From the NCBI GenBank assembly GCA_038049695.1, contig CP142457.1, positions 28,791,001 through 28,855,000 on the forward strand: a stretch of DNA of 64,000 nt, given 5' to 3'. Each line of letters begins with the position of its first letter. Position 1 is the first letter of the stretch. The stretch is from Cinnamomum chago. Its lineage: Eukaryota > Streptophyta > Magnoliopsida > Laurales > Lauraceae. This document shows, piece by piece, positions 11,369-23,663 of the stretch. A program made the position numbers and the translations under genes. Under the pieces are notes generated by a model. The model saw only the letters and a program-made list of their open reading frames with translations, did not search any database and was not told where the DNA came from.

Positions 11369-11797
11369 TCTTACATTAAGTGGGATTGTATTCTCTGTTG
11401 GCATCAACCCTACTTGATTTGATGTGGCATCCGCGGCATATGGGCCACACGATTTCCAATACCCATGATATAATGGGATTTGGGGCAGAAAAAAGAAAAA
11501 AAATTGTTGACTCGAGTCAAGTGACTCTAATGACATTTGAGTTTCAGCCATAAATTGTAAAAACCAGGTTTACAGAGATAAATATATCAAATCCCCTTTT
11601 ATAAGTAGAAAACTGTGACAATGGATTAGACAATAATACCCCCCATAATAGCTTGTCATGATTTCATTATCATTAAAAACATGGTTGCTCCCCATTTTGT
11701 TGCATGTAACCATGTAACAAGACAACAAACAAATTCAATATGTTGTTGCACGTTCCTTAATGACAACCTTCCTACAATTTGGCACTAATGAATTCAA
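11369..11797 (-). repeat. Copia 3' LTR, proximal part
   Basis: This matches 14122-14557 almost throughout, for example GACATTTGAGTTTCAG, TAAAAACATGGTTGC and GGCACTAATGAATTCAA. It directly adjoins truncated pol at 11798. Confidence 0.85.
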
Positions 11798-13323
11798 CAA
11801 CCCATTTACTTCCAATGGATTTCCAATCTTTTGGAAATGGTTTCTTGACCATCTTTCCACTTAGACATGGTTCACATATAGGGTACTCCACTTTACCTAA
11901 ATCTGGTAAGAGTCCATCCCTAACCTTTCTACTTATGTTGTTTTTGTTAATGTGCCCTTATCTCATATACCATAACATTGCCAAACCATCCATGCACATA
12001 TTCACACACATAGAATAATGGGAACTAGATTTTATTTCATTATTAAGAGTGTCCAGCAAATACAATCTATCAGAAAGAAAACCATTAACATAAACTTAAC
12101 CGTGCATACCAATTGTAACCGTGCATACCAATTATAACCTCCTTATCTTTAAATCTGATTTCAAATCCATTCATAGCCAATTGGCTCACAGAGATGACAC
12201 TCTTCCTCATAGCTGGAGCAAAGAAAACATCGGAGAGATATAGGGATTTTCCGGTTGGTAATGGAATTTTGACTTTTCCTACACCCAACACATCACAGAA
12301 TGTTTCATTTCCCATGTAAATACTCTGATCTCTCGGTTTCATCTCTTTGAGTTCGACAAATCCAGCCTTGGTTTTGGATATGTGCCTGGTGGCTCTTGAA
12401 TCAATCTACCAATTCTTGTCATTGGTGTCCACCATCACGGACTCTATGACTATCTCAACATAATCATTGTGTTCTTTGGTCACTTTACCTTGCTGGCTAC
12501 TCTCACCCCTTTTCTTTCTGCATTGAGAACTAGAGTGTCCAAGCTTCCCGCAGTTAAAGCAAACACCATTCTTAGGCCCTTTCCGTTTTTTATTGCCTTT
12601 GAATTTTCTTTTATTTTTCATATTGACGGTTAACGCGCCGTTATTATTCTTAGTTTTAGCAATCATGATAGAGTTTATAGGTGTAATACTGCGGGCGGCC
12701 TGCTTTTGTCTTTCAGCAAACAATCTAGCTTCAATCTCACTGAGGGTTACACCATTTTGGAAGCTAAGGGTCTGAGACACATTCTACCACGAAGGTGGAA
12801 GACTTATCAACAAGTACATGATTTGAAAATCTTCATCCATTTCCTTTTCCAAGGCTATGAGGTTATTATATCGAACTGCCATTTGATCAATGTGATCCCT
12901 TATAGATGCTCCACCTGGCATCTTATAGTCAACATATGCGCTAAATGCCTCCATCAAGTGAGATTTGAAGGTTTCATCATATTTGTCCATAGCATAGGCA
13001 TAGATTTCTTTAGTAGTGTTAAAGTACTCAAACTGCTTTACCAAATTACCGGATATGAATCCGACTAGAAGATGCCTCACTAATTTGTTATCAAATACCC
13101 ATTAGGCATATACATCATTATCTTCCTTAGGGGCATCATCAGCGGGTTTGGAGATTGGATCGGATTCAATCACATATGTTAATCCGTCAAAGTGCAGCAT
13201 TGCATCCATCCGACGCTTCCACACAGCTAAGTTCTTGCCGTTAAAAATATCAGCCTTAGCAAGATCATGCAACGTTGATTTGGAAGACATAATACTGAAT
13301 TGAAAAGGAGGTTCAGATACCAC
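11798..13323 (-). pseudogene. Ty1/copia gag and 5' pol remnant
   Basis: Read downward from about 13290, the frame gives MSSKSTLHDLAKADIFNGKN (gag start), the UBN2-type gag domain (YNNLIALEKEMDEDFQIMYL), a CCHC zinc knuckle (CFNCGKLGHSSSQC) and a protease region in which the active-site DSG reads DSR (IDSRATRHIS). LISVSQLAMNGFE-like sequence follows, then the HHCC GAG-pre-integrase segment (GHINKNN, then YPICEPCLSGKM), ending at 11798. In-frame stops lie near 13085, 12783 and 12404, the last replacing a Trp just before the protease motif. Everything from the integrase core onward is missing. Capsid and early pol identity is clear; function is lost. Confidence 0.85.
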
Positions 13324-13858
13324 TGACTGTTAAAGGAGAAAAATTACCCTTTTTTCTAAACCACTGGATTGACTTCTTCTTGCTACTACTGTGCAGATTT
13401 GCTCGCAAGGATTCTGCAGGATCAAACCGTTCGTTGATAGGAGTCTGGATGCTCTGGATATCGCAGTGCTATTTTTTTACGGTAAAAAATCACCCTGCTT
13501 CAGTCATACGTGTGTTAAGGATGTGTTTGCTGATGTCACACGCTTTCTGTTGCACGTGCGCCGAGGTGAAGAGGCAACGGTATGTGTTGCCTTACTATGA
13601 AGGTAATTTGTGAGCCTTTTGATGCACGATTTTCGAGGCCCTGAAATCTCCTTTTTGTTTGACTTGTATAATGAGACGAAAAGAAAAAAGGAAAAAGAGC
13701 CTCCTTTATGTTGACTTTGAAACAAACGAAGTTGTTTTCTTCCCTTCTCTTGGTTGCAAAAAACAAAAGAACGAACCTTGGGCTAGAGAAGGAACCCTAA
13801 ATCTGCTCCGATCCACGTCTCTTCTCCAAAATCCAAACAAATGGAACTCACCCAATCT

Positions 13859-13872
13859 GGCTCTGATACCGA
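13859..13872 (-). other. Copia primer-binding site (tRNA-Met type)
   Basis: Reverse complement CGGTATCAGAGCC directly after the end of the 5' LTR. This is one base away from the usual plant TGGTATCAGAGCC. Confidence 0.75.
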
Positions 13873-14557
13873 TTGATAGATTTGGATGTGGAGACTCCGA
13901 CACACGGCTGGAGATCTATGTGTGTTCTGGCGATTGGAAAGCTCCACAAATCTCTTCGCCTCTTGTCTCTCCTATGAGATGGAATAATACTCAACCCTAG
14001 GGCTCCCTTATCTTATATAAACTAGTCCCAAAGAGTCACACTTACTAGAGACTTCTTCGCCAAGAAACCCACATCCACCAATCATATTGGGAGTCTTATT
14101 AGTGAGACCAGATCAAGTCTTACATTAAGTGAGATTGTATTCTTTATTGGCATTAGCCCTGCTTGATCTGACGTGGGACCCGTGGCGTGCGGGCCACATG
14201 ATTTCCTACATCCATGATATAATGGGATTTGGGGCATAAAAAAGGAAAAAAATGTTGACTAGAGTCAAGTGACTCTGGTGACATTTGAGTTTCAGTCATA
14301 AATTGTAAAAACCAGGTTTACGAAGGATTAATATATCAAATCCCCTTTTTTATAAGTAGAAAACGGGGTGGATGCACTGTCACAATGGATTGGACAATAA
14401 TAACCCCCCATAATAGCTACTCATGATTTCATTGTCATTAAAAACATGGTTGCCCCCCATTTTGTTGCATGTAACCATGTAACAAGACATCAAACAATTT
14501 CAAAATGTTGTTGCAAGTTTGACAACCTTCCTTATGATTTGGCACTAATGAATTCAA
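13873..14557 (-). repeat. Copia 5' LTR (about 685 bp)
   Basis: On the minus strand it starts near TTGAATTCATTAG and ends CTATCAA before the primer site. It is the full version of the split 3' LTR and shows that 7046-11368 was inserted later. The exact first base is uncertain by a few positions. Confidence 0.8.
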
Positions 14558-14689
14558 CGATATCTTATCTCAAGTGTCTTTGTTGGTAAGACCAAATTTA
14601 ATTGTTGGAATCCACTTGTTTATCTCACTCCTAGGACTAAAAGGGTAACTACCAAAGCCAGAGAGAAAGAGAAAGAGTGTCAATGGCAA

Positions 14690-15010
14690 TGCTAGTGTAT
14701 GATAGTGTCAGATGGGACTTTCTAGAAGTAACACTTCTGGGTATGAGATTTCCTCACCACTTCATCAAGTTCATCATGGCATGTGTATCTGATGCTCATT
14801 TTCAGTTCTGGTGAATGGCAATGCTAAAGGTTATTTTAAAGGCACGAGAAGATTAAGACAATGTTGTCCTTTATCTCCGTTCCTTTTTGCCATAGTAATG
14901 GAGTATTTCTCTATACTAATGTCTAACTATGCCTCCTCTCAGCTGATTCCAACTCCTTATCAAAAGAATCAAGTAGCTCTTTCTCACCTTATGTTTGCTG
15001 GTGATTTTTT
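14690..15010 (+). pseudogene. L1-type LINE reverse transcriptase, piece 1
   Basis: The frame reads YDSVRWDFL, then NGNAKGYFKGTRRLRQCCP and LSPFLFAIVMEYFS, then SHLMFAGDFF, which are reverse transcriptase blocks of plant L1 LINEs. The usual RQGDPLSP is RQCCPLSP and the FADD active site is FAGD, so the enzyme would be dead. No 5' ORF or endonuclease is present. The piece begins about 130 bp after the copia LTR and is cut at 15010 by a solo LTR. It continues at 16724. Confidence 0.85.
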
Positions 15011-16723
15011 TGTTGGAAGTAGGTGGGCCTCGTTGATAGATTCTCAAAACTTTTGACCCACTTGACTCAGGGATCAAAGTACCCATAAGGCCATAAACCA
15101 TATCCAAGATGCAATCCCTCCATCTCATTAATCAAGTACAGTAATATAACCTATCTAAATGATAAAAATCAGCAACACCATACTACAAAAATAATCCACA
15201 ACAATTAGAGAAGTAGATTATACCTTTGGAGCCCGGTAGTGCTCTAATGGAGAAGAAGACAATCAACTAGATCAAGAACTCTTCTTGAAGCAATTTAGGA
15301 TCTCCAAGACCTTGTTGTCTTCCATGCTATGACCCGCTATCAGATCTCTTTTCCCAAGAAGATTGGTGGAAACTTCAAGAGAAAACCCTACCAGAAACTC
15401 CAAGGAACTAGAAGTGAAAGAGAAGAGGAGAGGAAGTTGTACAACACTTGCACAAGGAGGGGTTAGGCGTGGATTCCTATATATTGGACGTCCCAGCCCC
15501 TTTGTTTCTCTTTTATAGGTTTACAAACCTCCTCTTTACCTAATTGAAATAGAAGTCTTACTTCCAAAAACAATTAGCAACTTTCTCCTTTCCAAATATT
15601 ATAGAAGTCTCACTTCCACAACAATTAGTAAGTATACTATTACTACTATTAGAATTCTCACTTCAAATAGAAATAGTAACTTTCTAATTCCTTCTTTTTG
15701 GAGTTCAAGTAGGATTAGTATCTTTCTAATATCTTGGGCTAGCGTGGGGACCACTAGAGATTCCATAGAAAGCTGGCTCCAACTGGGACACCGCGACCCC
15801 ACATCTCATGTGCAATCCGGACCCACAGTTAATTGCAAATAACACCACCATATAAATGCAATTCTACTCCAATCTTTGGAATAAGTTACAAAGAAACCCT
15901 AAACTTCCTAATTACCACAAGTAGGTCCCTCTATCAATATCCATGGATCAATTGGAATAAATCTGTCTCATCCAGTTTTAGATCCACATCTTATTATCCT
16001 TGAGCCCCAATTAATCACAGTGATTATCAGTACCATCTAATTAACTCTTAATCGAAATGGGTGCGCACTTAGTAATGAAAAATCCATTAATTAGCACAAG
16101 GGGATAATATAGATAGATTCCATCTTGACTATTGGATGTTCCCACAGTCCTACTACCATGTACCCAAGACACCGGGGTGTTGACCTACAGTTGGCCTCAC
16201 TCATTGGTGATTCAAAGCAAATGAATAGTTAGAAACTTGAGTTCATCAATGTCTCAGGATTAAGAGCCTATTGCTAGGGAATTATGAGAGCAGACCTTAA
16301 AATCAAGACAATATTCCTAAGGTGTTTCTCATGGTCCTTCAATACATCCAATGTACTAGCACTGTGATCCAGAATCTTGCATTCTGATGATCGAGACAAA
16401 TCACACTATCTCATAGTGATCAAAGTGATGCAACGTTATCAGATGAGATGCCCAGTCTCATCACTGGTTGTGAACATATTTAAGTATAAGATTTGTGACA
16501 CATGTCTCCCGTATGTGGATCTCATCCATATACATATATCACAACTAATATACTAATGGGACTCGCTTCATCTCATGAACCATTATGTCATATGTATTGG
16601 TCATGTGCATTAAGTAATAAAATGTCATTCATCTCATGAAAGGAAAGCATGATTTTATTGATAAATAAAGAAATTAATCAATTTATTACATCAACTGATG
16701 GATTGAGACCATATAATCTAACA
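15011..16723 (-). mobile_element. Solo LTR (1.7 kb, probably Ty1/copia) inside LINE
   Basis: The plus strand runs from TGTTGGAAGTAGG to ATATAATCTAACA, giving TG...CA ends. The flanks TTTTT (15006-15010) and TTGTT (16724-16728) make a 5-bp duplication with one mismatch. Removing the element restores the LINE codons for LFVFYKA. There is no primer site, gag or pol. The strand is inferred from the start TGTTAGATTATATGG on the minus strand and is uncertain. Confidence 0.75.
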
Positions 16724-16839
16724 TTGTTTGTGTTCTACAAGGCTACAGATGTTGCTGCTGTACATCTTAAATTGAGACCATATAATCTAACATTGTTTGT
16801 GTTCTACAAGGCTACAGATGTTGCTGCTGTACATCTTAA
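16702..16839. repeat. 69-bp tandem duplication across the LTR/LINE junction
   Basis: Two adjacent copies (16702-16770, 16771-16839) each hold the last 22 bp of the LTR, the target duplication and about 42 bp of LINE sequence. The duplication arose after the LTR inserted. Confidence 0.95.
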
Positions 16840-17718
16840 ATTCTTCCTTGATAACTTCAAAGTTTTTTCGGGCCTAGGAGTTAATTAGGGAAAAAGTGCA
16901 ATTTTCTTTTTTAATTGTACTATGCATGAGCAGCAGATGATTTCAAACATTCTTCATGTTCAAATTGGGAAATTTCCAATGAGATATCTAGGTGTGCCTC
17001 TTTCACCTAAGAGACTGGGTTTCAATGATTGCCAACCTCTTATTGCAAAAATTTAGCAGCGTCTAGCTGGATGGAAATCCAAAGCTTTATCTTATGCCCC
17101 CACTCATCAAATCTACTTTATCTACCATCCACCTTTATTGGGCAGCAGTTTTTCTACTTCCTAAAGCTACTCTAAATGCTTTGGATAGACAGGTATGAGA
17201 TTTCTTTTGGAACAAGTGGAGTCGGCATTATATTCATCTAGTTGCATGGGATTCTATATGCCAGCCTTTTTCTTCAGGAGGGCTAAACATTCATTTTTAT
17301 GTGGGAACTTCTAGGGTTGTTCTCTTGAGACAATTGTGGAATGTGGTCCGAAATAAACCAACCTGTCGGAAAATATGGTTAAATGCTAAATACTTAAAGG
17401 GTAAATCCTTTTGGGATGTCTCTATCCCAAAGGTTGCATCTTGGGGATGGAAGGGGATTCTTGACCTCCGCGAGATAGCTATAGCTCACATAAAATTCCT
17501 TATGGGAAATGGTCACTTGGTGAAGTTTTGGACGGATCCATGGCTAAATGGAGGAAGACTAAAAGATCGATTTGGAGGAAGAGCAATGTATATATGATCT
17601 TGGTTTGGGCATAGAGGTTAGGAATTCTCAATTCATTGCTAATCAGAAATGGGACTTCAGTTCAAACCTCGAAAACTCTTATGGACATTTTCTGGGATGT
17701 TCAAGCTGAAGTACAACC
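16724..17718 (+). pseudogene. L1-type LINE, piece 2 (C-terminal reverse transcriptase region)
   Basis: Reads FYKATDVAAVHLKFFLDNF, KFPMRYLGVPLSPKRLGF, QRLAGWKSKALSYA, then LLRQLWNVVRNKPTCRKIW and GNGHLVKFWTDPWL, the usual order downstream of reverse transcriptase in plant LINEs. Stop codons occur near 16886 and 17055, and frames shift. The piece ends where the LTR at 17719 starts; the CAACC at 17714-17718 is the target duplication. Confidence 0.85.
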
Positions 17719-18089
17719 TGTTAGGGATTTTGTATATTGCAATTTGATGGATGCATTATCATTTTAACATCATTCAAATTTTCACACATGTATTGTTTTA
17801 GAAAATCTTGAAATCTTGATTTACACATGCATTGTTTTTAAAACTTGTAGAAATATTGATTTATGCATGTTTTGATTTTAAACTTGGATGCAATTGGTTT
17901 TCAAAAGAAGATTTTCGAATCAAGCTTGCCTCTGGTTTTAAAAGTTTCAAATCATCTTAGGCATTTTAGGTTTCATGTTTTTAAAACTCTTAGAATGATT
18001 TAAAACATGTTTTCAGGCTTGATTCTATGGCCTAGACCTCCAAGACCAAGTTTCCGTTTGAAAAGTCATTTTTACAAATCTTTATAATC

Positions 18090-18300
18090 ATGGAAAGTTC
18101 GGTCAACCGAATATTTGTCGGTCAGCTGTCGGCTTCGATTCCAGAATATGAAATCTGTGTTTTCTAGGAACTTCGGTCACCTGTCGGTCGACCGAACTTC
18201 AGTTCAGTTAACCGACAAGTGTATTTCGGTCATCAAACTTTTGAAATATATGACCGTTGGAATATGACCGTTGAGTTCGGTCAACCGACAAGCTAGCCGT
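18090..18300. repeat. Cluster of TCGGTYRACCGA palindromes in LTR
   Basis: TTCGGTCAACCGAA-like words occur near 18100, 18190, 18210 and 18280, including TCGGTCGACCGA and CAGTTAACCGA. They lie between two TTC/GAA-rich stretches inside the LTR. Confidence 0.85.
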
Positions 18301-19430
18301 TGGACAAAATATTCTATAAATTGAAGTTCATTCCTTAGCCAAATTTGAGGATCCAACGGATACTCCTTGAGGTGTTTTGAGGCCAAACAAAGGGGAATGT
18401 GCTAAGGGAGGCTAGTTGGTCAAAAAGGGAAACTAAAGCTTGGAATCATAAGGAAATGTTTTATGTAAGCTTAGTTTTCCTTATTTTATGTTTTCATGCT
18501 TTGCTTTTATTATTGGTAAATCTTTTCTAGCATGATAAACTATGATTTGTTGTGTCCTTAACATGTATATGTTTTGAATTGATTTATTGTTTTGGATGCA
18601 TCACTTTGATTCAAACCAAGTAGTACTCAAATTGGTATATCTAAGTAAATCATGTTAATGAAAACGTCTTTCAAATTATAATGTAACATGATTTCTATAC
18701 TTGGTTGAATCTTTGGTTGTTGTTTTTCATCATAAGAAAATCACTTTCAAATCTATCTCATGTTTTGGATTCAACAACTTCACAAATCACATGTATTTTG
18801 TTTAAAAGTTTCACACAACTTACTTAACATTAATATACATCTTTTTCAAGTTGGTTTTTAAATAACATGTGATTTGTTCATTCACTTCAATCAAATCTAT
18901 CTTTGTGCTTTACACTTTCAAATGCTTTGAGCATATATTGATTGATCTTACTTTTAAACTTGATTGAAGTTTTCACACACACACACACATCATGAGCATT
19001 CATCTTTGCATTTCATAGAGTGTTGTGTGAGTTTGTCTTAACTTTCATATTAGCCTATTCAAGAGGCGAATGTTTTGAGCTTTAATTGTAATCTCTTAAA
19101 GTGTTTATGTTAACATTTCTTTGAGAATTCATAACTTGTAAAGGGTATTGCTTATCCTAGAAAAGCATAGTGTATAGGTTGATGTTAAGCCTTGAAAAAC
19201 ATCAGTGTAGAGGTTATTGCTTAGCCTTGGAAAGCGTATTGTAAAGGTTATTGCTTAGCCTATTGAAAAGCATAGATAGTGGAAATCCGGTGGGGTGTTG
19301 GATCACAAGCCAATAGTGGATTTAGGCATTGAGGCGAACCACTATAAATCATTGTGTGATGGTGAATGCTTTGTGGTGATTGTTTTTAGCTTCCGCATTT
19401 AGTTTGATAATCATCACTAGCACTACAAGA

Positions 19431-19760
19431 AAAATTGCTTATAGCGGGGGCCGGCGGCCGCTGGTAAAAGTGGTATTGGACGCCGGTAAAAGTTTTAGCG
19501 GCGGCCCCAGTGGCCGTTGCTTAGCGAGGATATAGATAGAGTGGGTATAAGTCTTAACGGCGATTTTGTGGCCCCCACTAAATTTTACTTTTACCGGCGG
19601 CCACCTGACCGCCGCTAAAAGTTTTACCGACGGTCAGTGGCCGCCGGTAAAAGTAAAAAACTGCCGCTGTAGATGCCTGGCCGCCGGTAAAAGTTGAATG
19701 TTGTATAAAAAAATACTTCTTTTACCAGCGGCCGCCTGACCGCCGGTAAAAGCAATATTT
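19431..19760. repeat. CACTA subterminal repeat region
   Basis: The word GCCGCCGGTAAAAG or its inverse (CTTTTACCGGCGGCC) occurs about ten times in both orientations. CACTA transposases bind such subterminal repeats. The right end of the element lacks an equal array. Confidence 0.8.
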
Positions 19761-20267
19761 TTATTTATTTTTTGCTAAAAATATTAGCCACATCCACCAT
19801 ATCACGCCTTTCATGTATTGGTACTCTTCTTGAGACTTTTTAAAATATATAAAAATCCAAAAAAAACCCATAAAATGAGAATTTCATGTCTTGAGAATGC
19901 TATTACAACATATTAGTCATTGGCCAACTGAAAAAGTCCACTACTATTCTGTTCTGTGGATATGAATGGACCATTGCGGGTGCAGGTACTGTGTGTCACA
20001 TATGCATATAAACAAGCGGCATGAAGGCAACAATTTAAATTCATTTTGCAATATCAATAACTAAATTTAGAATGCCAAACTTTCTATCTATTAGCAAGCA
20101 TAGGTATTATTATTTCCAACATATTGCTAGAAGAAAAGACTATCTTCTAATCTCAATCAAACAGAAACCGAAATGGTAATCCCATTGAAAACCAGAAGAA
20201 GAAGAAGAAGAAGAAGCCCATATGCATCTTAAACCCCAGCACAACAAATGCATCTTATACTATCCAG

Positions 20268-20420
20268 TCAACAGTCACAGTCAAGCTGCTGCTTCTTGCT
20301 GGGTTGGTGTCCCATTGGCTCCCCCACCAGCTGGTGCCACATCCCTGGATAGATCGTCAGGGTCTTGTCCTTGCTGGAGGAGCGCCTGTACAGCTCCTCC
20401 ATGCAGGCCGGACCTCTCCC
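20268..20420 (-). pseudogene. Captured exon fragment, monoacylglycerol-lipase-like alpha/beta hydrolase
   Basis: After an AG splice acceptor (20421-20422 on the minus strand) the frame reads CMEELYRRSSSKDKT and then LTIYPGMWHQLVGEP, and ends at TGA 20268-20270. IYPGMWH is the conserved segment around the catalytic histidine of plant monoacylglycerol lipase / caffeoylshikimate esterase-type hydrolases. The nucleophile (GXSXG) and acid regions are not nearby. After GEP the sequence departs from the family and stops, so only about 25 codons are homologous. It is the last of the captured gene pieces in minus-strand order. Confidence 0.6.
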
Positions 20421-22992
20421 CTATGGAAAGAATGAAAAGCAACATTAAGTGAAATTAGAAAAGTTTTCACTAAGCAGTATTTCAAAATAATGTGATTGAA
20501 ACCAGTAGGTCTTCAGGTACCTCATCTTAGGACCTATCGCCCCCCCAAACACACACACAGTGGTACAACTATCAACAAGAAAATCAAATTGAAGGGCAAT
20601 ATTAAATAGAAATATTGATAATAGTAGGCTGATATGGGCCCTGTATTTGTAACATGCTCAATCCGATGAGTACTCACTAGCAACAAAGAGGTAACATTCA
20701 CTATGTTTATGGATTGGATACATGTCAGTTGATTACGACACATAATTATTGTAGGGAAATAATTTGGAAATTTCATGTCACACTTCAGTCCACTGAGTAT
20801 AGTGAAAGAAAATGCAATGCAGAAATATCATTTGATCCTTTGTCATGATTTGGTATGATCCTTTTGACTGCCTTTTCTACCTTGTTCAGGTGATGGTTGC
20901 AATTGGGAGCTACATCCCAATCAACTAGGTCTTCAATCACTTATTCTGAATTGCCTTTCATTTAATCATGTTCCATGATTCCCCAAGGTGAAAAAACAAC
21001 ATGGGTGCTTCTCATTGGAGAAAATATTTCTCCAAGCTCACTTAATCCAATAAAAAAGGAATTCATTTACAAATCATTGAATTGCCTATCATCAATTATT
21101 AGATTCCATGATTCAAGAAAATCAATGTTAAAATTACTTCAGTCCAAATAAACCGAGCTTCAATAACAAATGTTTGAATTGCTTATCATTCAATTGAAGA
21201 CATGGGTTCTAATAGTTGGTGACAATATTTTATACTATATTTTCAAGTTTGTCCATACCTAATCATGTGAAGCCATGTTTCTTCCCTTGTGCTTGGTCTT
21301 GACTGTTGGGTTCTCCATGCTTCTATAACTGCAATCCATAACCATACATACATACTCAGAACCCAAGACTGCTTGCACTTATCTGCAATTGGTAGAGAAA
21401 GAATATTTACCAAATACACCCAAAAAACAAGAAACAAAAGACCAAATGCACCCAAATAACCTTTCAATTTACAACCAACTCAAAAGTACAGTAACCCAAG
21501 GTTTGGCCTTTTTTAACTGCCATTTATGTATGTAAGAATATTAAAATATATATGAATACGTTTTTTGTGCTTATTTTTGTATTACATGCTTAATTTTAGG
21601 AGTGAAAATGGCACTCCAAGGTTGGTCCATCAGACAACCCATCTGGATCACCAAAGTGTAGGCTTACTTAACTGAGATCCATCCAAGGTTGGTCCATCAG
21701 ACAACCCATCTGGATCACCAAAGTGTAGGCTCCACTATGACATTCTCATAGCAAAAGGGCAATATACACATCCTGGTGCTGAGCAACATATCACCTCTGT
21801 CACCATTACAGATTAATAAAGCATTTCTAGATTATAGATAGTTTGCAAAAGAAAAACCTCAATAAAACCAACAGGACACTAGAAACCAAAGAACATCACC
21901 CTTTTTTCCACATATTGTAAATTGTAATTCCTAGAAATGGATGGCACATGAACAGGAGTTCCTGAAAGAAGTACTAGAAAACAGATACAGCAAAGGTATA
22001 CAAAAGAGACTGTAACTGTATATGAAAATCATACACAAAAGATCACTCATAACCAGCAGAGATGTTGCGCACTCAAGCAGCCAGACCATTCTCTTTTTTA
22101 TTGCAATTTATGATTTTGAGATTTAAAAAAGGCCAAACCAGGTGTCTATCCAAAGTCTGAGGGGACTTGCCATGTATCTCATGAATATATAAGCACATAA
22201 AAAGACTCCTTTCTTGTGGACTTGTAATCCACATAGTGCAATCTCCACTAGAGTACAGACTTCCTCTTCAATCCAACTGCACAATATAACAAATACCAAT
22301 CCATTCTACCAAAAGAAGTGACCAGTGAAGATATCCAAATGCACCATTAATCTGGCTAAGAGATTGAATCACTTGGAAGAAAAATTCCCTTCGTAAAATT
22401 TGTGATATGCTTTAAGAACATTTTGGTGTACTAACAGAGCTAAATGTTATTTCATCAAATACTGGCGAGCCAAATAATCCTTGGCACTTTTCTGCACCCT
22501 TAATGAAATGAAAGCACTAGGAATGAGCATGACTGCAACTTTTCACCATTTACCAAGAAAAAGAAATCACAAGAACTCAAGTAGATTGATTGGAAAATTG
22601 GGAGGAGAATAAGAGCCTATAGTTGTCGTAGAAGGATATCTTTGTTATGAGAGTACCCTTTGATTTGTATTGGAGCCTTAGGAGAACTTTATGGGGCACC
22701 CTTTTTATTCATTACTACATTCTCCCAAGAAGATATTTAATGAGCAAGTGGGAAAGCAAACTGGCCTAGCAAGTTCTCTACGTCCAAAATGAAAAAGTGC
22801 AATCTAGGTATTGGAAGTATTAGGCAAAAGAATTGAGCTCGATTGACAAATTTAGAGAGAGAGAGAAAGAGAAAGAGGACAACATACCCAAACCTAATCT
22901 ATTTACAGCACTAAAGAAAAAGGCATGTTTCCTACAATGTCAGTGAGTAAATGAAGAGCAAAATTATCATTCAAAATTTACATTCTTCTTTA
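20421..22992. other. CACTA interior without recognised gene
   Basis: AT-rich sequence, perhaps introns and flanks of captured genes. A 50-bp segment (CCAAGGTTGGTCCATCAGAC...) repeats at 21616 and 21683 as a 67-bp-spaced direct duplication. No coding homology that I can name. Confidence 0.5.
21615..21732. repeat. Direct duplication, 67-bp spacing
   Basis: CCAAGGTTGGTCCATCAGAC at 21616 and 21683, with identity continuing for 50 bp through GATCACCAAAGTGTAGGCT. Confidence 0.9.
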
Positions 22993-23285
22993 GGGCCCGT
23001 TTGGTAATTTACTTTTAAAATAAAGTGGAGTAAAGTGAAATGAAAAGAATGAATAAAATATAAATGAGTTATGATGGTTTTTTGTTTTTAGTTGTTTGGA
23101 AAGGAATATTTTTGACTTTTTGTATGGGGAAAGGAAGATTTTTTGTCTTTTAGTGAGTAAATGTGGTTGCTTTTTGACTTTTTTTTGAAAAGATGGAGGG
23201 AATTTTTGTAAAATGTGTATTTGATGGGATGTTTAACTTGACTTAACTTGACTTAACTTTATTAGTAAAATTATCAAACGGGCCC
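22993..23285. mobile_element. Tourist/Harbinger-type MITE (293 bp)
   Basis: TIRs are GGGCCCGTTTGGTAATTT on the left and GGGCCCGTTTGATAATTT in reverse complement on the right, flanked by TTA on both sides (22990-22992, 23286-23288). This is the PIF/Harbinger signature. It is nested in the CACTA element and has no coding capacity. Confidence 0.92.
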
Positions 23286-23663
23286 TTAGTTTATTGTTTG
23301 GATGCACTGCCCTAATAGCAAAAGGGACCACCTACAAGGAAGTACGACACACAAGTTCAAGCCCATACCAGTTCAATTGGGTCAGGAACACGTTAAGCAA
23401 TAACCACCAAAAATATTATAATAACCAGAACAGCACTTGTGCATAATTAATAAAGTTAAAACAATAAACCACTATAATAATGCCTTTTAAATTTTAATAG
23501 CAACAAGAAAGCCAAAGGAATTACTCTTTTTTGGATTGGTGGCCAAAATTTCTGCACTTAAAACTATGGAGAAGTTACTAGTTATTTCTACATGAAATAC
23601 TGGCTGATTTTCATCTTCTGTTAATGCTGAATTTCAACTTTTGAGAAATAAGTAGAACTTACC

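Larger units (their letters stand above)
6815..14557 (-). mobile_element. Ty1/copia retrotransposon with internal pol deletion, interrupted by nested elements
   Basis: The 5' LTR is 13873-14557. It is followed on the minus strand by a methionine-tRNA-type primer site, gag, a protease remnant and a GAG-pre-integrase zinc-finger segment. Coding sequence then stops abruptly where the 3' LTR begins at 11797. Integrase core, reverse transcriptase and RNase H are absent, so most of pol was deleted. The 3' LTR is in two parts (11369-11797 and 6815-7045), separated by the solo LTR at 7046-11368. I found no matching target duplication at the outer ends. The element is defective. Confidence 0.8.

Noticed and set aside
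13380..14000. Overlapping ORFs on both strands of 60-113 codons
   Set aside because: They lie in the untranslated leader and LTR of the copia element and match no copia protein.
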